A stretch of DNA of 64,000 bases, from contig NC_012028.1 in NCBI RefSeq assembly GCF_000022205.1, forward strand, positions 372,001 to 436,000, given 5' to 3'. Of this stretch, positions 60,758-64,000 are shown piece after piece. This DNA is from Halorubrum lacusprofundi ATCC 49239 (lineage in GTDB: Archaea > Halobacteriota > Halobacteria > Halobacteriales > Haloferacaceae). The stretch's first letter is position 1. The number at the start of each line of letters is the position of its first letter. The translations under genes were made by a program, and so were the position numbers. The notes below the pieces were generated by a model, which searched no databases, was not told the DNA's origin, and worked only from the letters and a program-made list of their open reading frames with translations.

Positions 60758-61192
60758 ATGCCTCGTGCGCTCATCGATACGACGGTCCTCTTTGCAGCCG
60801 CATACACGCGGGATAGTTCGCACGACGCTGCACTCCCGGTGCTCCGGGGCATCGACGATGGCACGCTTCCGGAGGCAGTTGTCCTTGACTACGTACTCGC
60901 CGAAACGCTCAACGGCCTCACGACCCACGCCGGCCACGACGCAGCCGTCGATCTCCTCGATCGAATCGAAGAAAACGCCCGCTTCCATATCGACTCACTC
61001 AACACCGACGCCTTCGCGACGGGGAAAGCCCTATTCCGCCAACACGAACCCCTCTCCTTCGTCGATGCCTGCATTATCGCGTATATGCAAACCGAGGGGC
61101 TCGGCTATCTGTATGCATTCGACGATGACTTCGACGCAGCCAAGGACGTCTATCGGCTCGACACAGCGACGAATCCCTACGATCCAAACTAG
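60758..61192 (+). CDS. vapC: PIN-domain toxin, VapC type
   Basis: 144 residues. PIN acidic residues: RALIDTTVLFAAA (Asp6), VLDYVLAETLNGL (Glu near 46), LSFVDACIIAYMQ (Asp near 103) and LYAFDDDFDAAKDV (Asp near 121-123). The probable activity is RNA cleavage. It directly abuts the AbrB-type antitoxin gene. The pair interrupts the BREX gene order but not a BREX reading frame. Confidence 0.85.
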   Translation: MPRALIDTTVLFAAAYTRDSSHDAALPVLRGIDDGTLPEAVVLDYVLAETLNGLTTHAGHDAAVDLLDRIEENARFHIDSLNTDAFATGKALFRQHEPLSFVDACIIAYMQTEGLGYLYAFDDDFDAAKDVYRLDTATNPYDPN

Positions 61193-61312
61193 CGCTTGGA
61201 GACGACACGTCTGAAGTCGAAATGAACTCTCAAGATAGCCGCAGTTTGTAGTCAACCGCCAGGTCTTGGAACACGTCCAATAAATCACAGGAGCACACTC
61301 CACTCGTGTTGT

Positions 61313-64000
61313 CTACTCCTCGATCAACACGATACTTCCCTCGTCAACGTCGTCCAGAGCGTCTCTGACTGCACGAATCCTACTCAGCAGTTTCTCTGCT
61401 TCGCCAAGAAGCTCTGTCGCTCGCTCGTCGGTGGGCCGGTCGTCTGCGTCGACTGCCGCCGTCACGTCATCGGTAACGTCGGCGTTCGGAAGCTCCCGCC
61501 TGAGCTCTTCGGCAACGCGCTGTAGTTCTGCCCACGCGTCGTCGTCGGCCCCCGGCAGTTTCGGATTCTTCGCTTCCTCGATCAGCTGCCGAACACGCTG
61601 AATCGACGGGAGCCGCGACGAGCCGAGCACAGTCTCAACTGATTCCGTCGTCGGTGAGTCCGGTTGCTCTGCCTGGAGACCGTCGTATGCCGACTGCAAC
61701 TGCTCCCACGGGTTTTTCTCGCCCCCAAGGAGGTCTCGAACCTTCTCGTACGCTTCGGCCTGCTGACGCACGGCGGCGGCAACGAGTTCACCCTCACCGA
61801 TCTCGCCGTCGTTCCACGCCATCTCGAACACCGCTTCGAGATCATCTAACGAGATGCCGTCGAACGTGGCGGTGGCATCGTCGAGTAGAGCCTGTACCAC
61901 CGACTCGTTCTCGCGGATCCATTCGGTCAGCACCACACAGATTTCCTCGGGGTCAGAGACGTCACACCTCTCTCCGGTCACCCGACGGTACTGCGACGTG
62001 AGTTCGTCGACGCGGTGTCCAGTCGCATCCGCCAGCCGTGAGCTCACTGTCGTCTTTGTCGGTACGGATCCACTCTCCGCGGTCGTCTGCATCCGTGAGG
62101 TAATGGTCGCACTGGGGTAGAGTTCCTCCAGCAGATCGAGGGTATCGGTGAACTGTTCCCAGAGCGCCTTCGCTCCCCCGTCGACAGCAAAGAGTTTGCG
62201 TGCATCTGCGAACGTCTCCGCTTCGGACTGGACGCTGTCCTCCACCAGCTCCGATGTGGTGGTGTCACCGCCGCTGTACGCCGGTTCCAGTACGCCCTCC
62301 AGCGCGTCCAGGGAGACGTCGAACTCTCGGGAGACGCCCTTGAACGTCCGCTTGACCAGCACGCTGTTGTTCTCGACCCACGAGGCAAGCTCGGCCACCC
62401 ACGCGTCAGGGTCGCTACCGTCGGGATCGTGGCCAAGGACCGTCGACACGACCTTTCGAATCTCTTTGGGGTTGACTGTATCGACGCCGAACCGAACCTG
62501 CAGCGACGTGAGGCCTCCCTTCGTCCGTACGTGCCGACCGATTGCCGTCGGGTCGGTCACGTAGTCGGTATCCTGCTTGAGCGCAACCTTCTCGTTGGAC
62601 GTCGCGAGCGTGATGAGCAACGCCGCGATCGATTCTTGCGGGGTGCCTCGGTAGTCCCCATTTGCCGTTCGTGTCTGCTGGAGCAGCGTCTCGACGTCCA
62701 CTGCGGTCTGTGACTCGTACGTGTCGATGAACGCTCGACACCACCCAGTGTCCGCAATCTCTGTGCTCGACGTATCCACACCCAGCATCACTGCGTCACT
62801 GTCTGCAAGCGGCCAGTCACCACTTCCCCGGAAGAATTTCGCCAGCCCCTTCGCGTCGTCGACTTCGACGAGCGGTCGCGAGAGTACCTTCCGCGTCGAA
62901 CCGAAGACGGCCTGGACCTGGTCTTCGACGACGTCCTCGAGGACGCTCGGTCGCTCACCGCGGTAGTCGTGGACCGTGTGGACGGCTGCATTCTTGAGGA
63001 GGTCGCTTACCGACGACTCCAGACGGCGTTTATCCGTCCGTTGTTCCCGTTCGAGTTCATCGTGGCTCTCTGTCTCCGCTTCCAGCACCTGTCCCATCCC
63101 GATGACGTTGCGGATCCTGTCGAGCGTCGTCTCGGGGACGTCGATCGCGATGAGGATATGTTCACCGCCGTCACGCCCATCGTTCACGTCCTGCCACGTC
63201 TCCACCTGGTCGGGGACGGTGTCCGGGTCGTCAGCAAGAACGCGAATTCGGATTGCATCGTACTCGGTCGTGGGTGCTCGGTCAACCGAATCAAGAGTCG
63301 AGTACTCATAGCGGAGCGGAACGAGCCGCTCGTCGCCCACGTCGGCCTCGTGCAGACTGCTGTCGCTCCGGAAGAAGTCGTCGTTCTCGCGGAGCCGCGT
63401 CTCCAGCCACGCAGAGAGCTGGTGCGGGGAGATCTGCTCGGCTTTCGTCTGCGCCCGAGTGAGGATGCTCTCTTGCTCTTCAGAGACCAGCGTGTACACT
63501 TCGTCGCCCTGGTCGTTGGTCTCCGTGAGCACCTTTCGCTTGTCGACGAGCGTGTTGAGCGCCGACTGAACGTCCGCAACGGCCTCGTCGACCGACGCGT
63601 TCACGTCGTCGAGCATCAGCCGTCCCAGATTCTCGGGCGTCGCTGGAACTGCCGGCGTCTGGTTCAACAGGTACAGCGCTTTCGACACGCGCACTTCCCA
63701 CGCATCTTCGTTGCCGTCGAAGGTCGGAATCAGCGTGTTGTCGAGCATCTCCTGAACCCACAGCGGCACGTAGGTCGTCTCCTCGACGAGCAGGTCGAAC
63801 AGCTCGTCCCACGTGACGAGGTCGCCTTCCTCCGCCGACGCCCAGCCGAATTTAGTGAACAACGACCGGACCAGCACGAGCAGTGCTCGTCCCTGTATGT
63901 AATCTCGGTCGGTCGCCCGACCCTGGGTAATCAGCTCCTGCATCACCGTCCGCAACAGGGTCAAGTCGTACTCGCGGAACGGGTATGACTCGACCGGGTC
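61313..64000 (-). CDS. brxC: BREX P-loop protein BrxC/PglY, C-terminal part (start outside window)
   Basis: 896 residues are visible; the frame is open at base 64000 (text before the first internal start reads DPVESYPFREYDLTLLRTVM), so the N-terminal ATPase part lies outside. Visible regions include YIQGRALLVLVRSLFTKFGW, a central DVPETTLDRIRNVIGMGQVL block, and long helical repeats to VDEGSIVLIEE. Length, charge and position upstream of pglX, pglZ and brxHII fit BrxC/PglY, the large ATPase of BREX. The Walker motifs are not in this window, so the name rests mainly on context. Confidence 0.7.
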   Translation of the reverse strand, partial: DPVESYPFREYDLTLLRTVMQELITQGRATDRDYIQGRALLVLVRSLFTKFGWASAEEGDLVTWDELFDLLVEETTYVPLWVQEMLDNTLIPTFDGNEDAWEVRVSKALYLLNQTPAVPATPENLGRLMLDDVNASVDEAVADVQSALNTLVDKRKVLTETNDQGDEVYTLVSEEQESILTRAQTKAEQISPHQLSAWLETRLRENDDFFRSDSSLHEADVGDERLVPLRYEYSTLDSVDRAPTTEYDAIRIRVLADDPDTVPDQVETWQDVNDGRDGGEHILIAIDVPETTLDRIRNVIGMGQVLEAETESHDELEREQRTDKRRLESSVSDLLKNAAVHTVHDYRGERPSVLEDVVEDQVQAVFGSTRKVLSRPLVEVDDAKGLAKFFRGSGDWPLADSDAVMLGVDTSSTEIADTGWCRAFIDTYESQTAVDVETLLQQTRTANGDYRGTPQESIAALLITLATSNEKVALKQDTDYVTDPTAIGRHVRTKGGLTSLQVRFGVDTVNPKEIRKVVSTVLGHDPDGSDPDAWVAELASWVENNSVLVKRTFKGVSREFDVSLDALEGVLEPAYSGGDTTTSELVEDSVQSEAETFADARKLFAVDGGAKALWEQFTDTLDLLEELYPSATITSRMQTTAESGSVPTKTTVSSRLADATGHRVDELTSQYRRVTGERCDVSDPEEICVVLTEWIRENESVVQALLDDATATFDGISLDDLEAVFEMAWNDGEIGEGELVAAAVRQQAEAYEKVRDLLGGEKNPWEQLQSAYDGLQAEQPDSPTTESVETVLGSSRLPSIQRVRQLIEEAKNPKLPGADDDAWAELQRVAEELRRELPNADVTDDVTAAVDADDRPTDERATELLGEAEKLLSRIRAVRDALDDVDEGSIVLIEE

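Noticed and set aside
60404-60988. 194-codon minus-strand frame between BREX genes
   Set aside because: Antisense to the AbrB-type antitoxin and PIN toxin genes, both of which have clear family motifs.
62969-63988. 339-codon plus-strand frame
   Set aside because: Antisense to the BrxC-like gene; composition typical of reversed haloarchaeal codons.
1-64000. CRISPR array, tRNA or rRNA gene
   Set aside because: No regularly spaced repeat array, cloverleaf or rRNA-like sequence was noticed on reading either strand.

Overview
The window comes from a haloarchaeon (class Halobacteria), most likely a megaplasmid, a mini-chromosome or an integrated conjugative element. The encoded proteins are very acidic. 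Secreted proteins carry twin-arginine signals with haloarchaeal lipoboxes, there is an extra TFB (archaeal TFIIB), and many families are haloarchaea-specific (HalOD1 domain, halocin C8-like peptide, ISH6-type transposase, small zinc-ribbon proteins). I see no rRNA, tRNA, CRISPR array or core housekeeping gene.

Layout. 1-6.3 kb: the end of a zinc-ribbon membrane protein, a broken conserved gene, a metallophosphoesterase, then a run of small plasmid-type genes on the minus strand, many zinc-binding. 6.4-8.7 kb: regulators (HalOD1 protein, a winged-helix protein with two palindromic sites, TFB). 8.9-14.2 kb: a Tat lipoprotein, an ArsR-type regulator split by a composite IS/MITE element, a trypsin-like protease and a FilR1-type regulator. 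14.2-18.3 kb: zinc-finger gene, HNH endonuclease, RPA-like OB-fold protein, PIN/UPF0175 toxin-antitoxin. 18.4-21.9 kb: a transposase gene split by a 1.8 kb cassette that encodes an HExxH protein and an acidic partner. 22-27.3 kb: a halocin C8-like peptide cluster (precursor, two small membrane proteins, ABC exporter, divergent regulator with a frameshift). 27.4-30.5 kb: HalOD1, winged-helix, PIN/RHH toxin-antitoxin and small proteins. 30.7-44.9 kb: a conjugation operon on the minus strand (VirB2-like pilin, surface protein, lipoprotein, VirB6-like, VirB4-like, VirD4-like, PrimPol-like). 45-49.5 kb: a small zinc-ribbon gene, an ISH6 remnant, a pRiA4b ORF-3 protein and an XPB helicase/Bax1 nuclease pair. 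49.9-64 kb: a BREX phage-defence operon (brxC end, pglX, pglZ, brxHII), with pglX cut by an IS and a VapBC-like pair lodged in the operon on the opposite strand.

Four observations stand out. (1) A 42-bp inverted repeat, TTAACCAAC-N24-GTTGGTTAA, occurs four times and lies at borders between functional modules. (2) One IS (1069 bp, two copies with the same protein) has inactivated two genes; its non-autonomous relatives are also present, one carrying hairpins that differ by compensatory changes. Both broken genes rejoin in frame when the insert is removed. (3) Unrelated accessory genes share a promoter layout in which a GC-rich palindrome follows the TATA-like box. (4) A GC-rich element of about 200-260 bp occurs twice and looks like a structured RNA.

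All family names are from recognition of motifs and overall sequence by eye. No database search was run.
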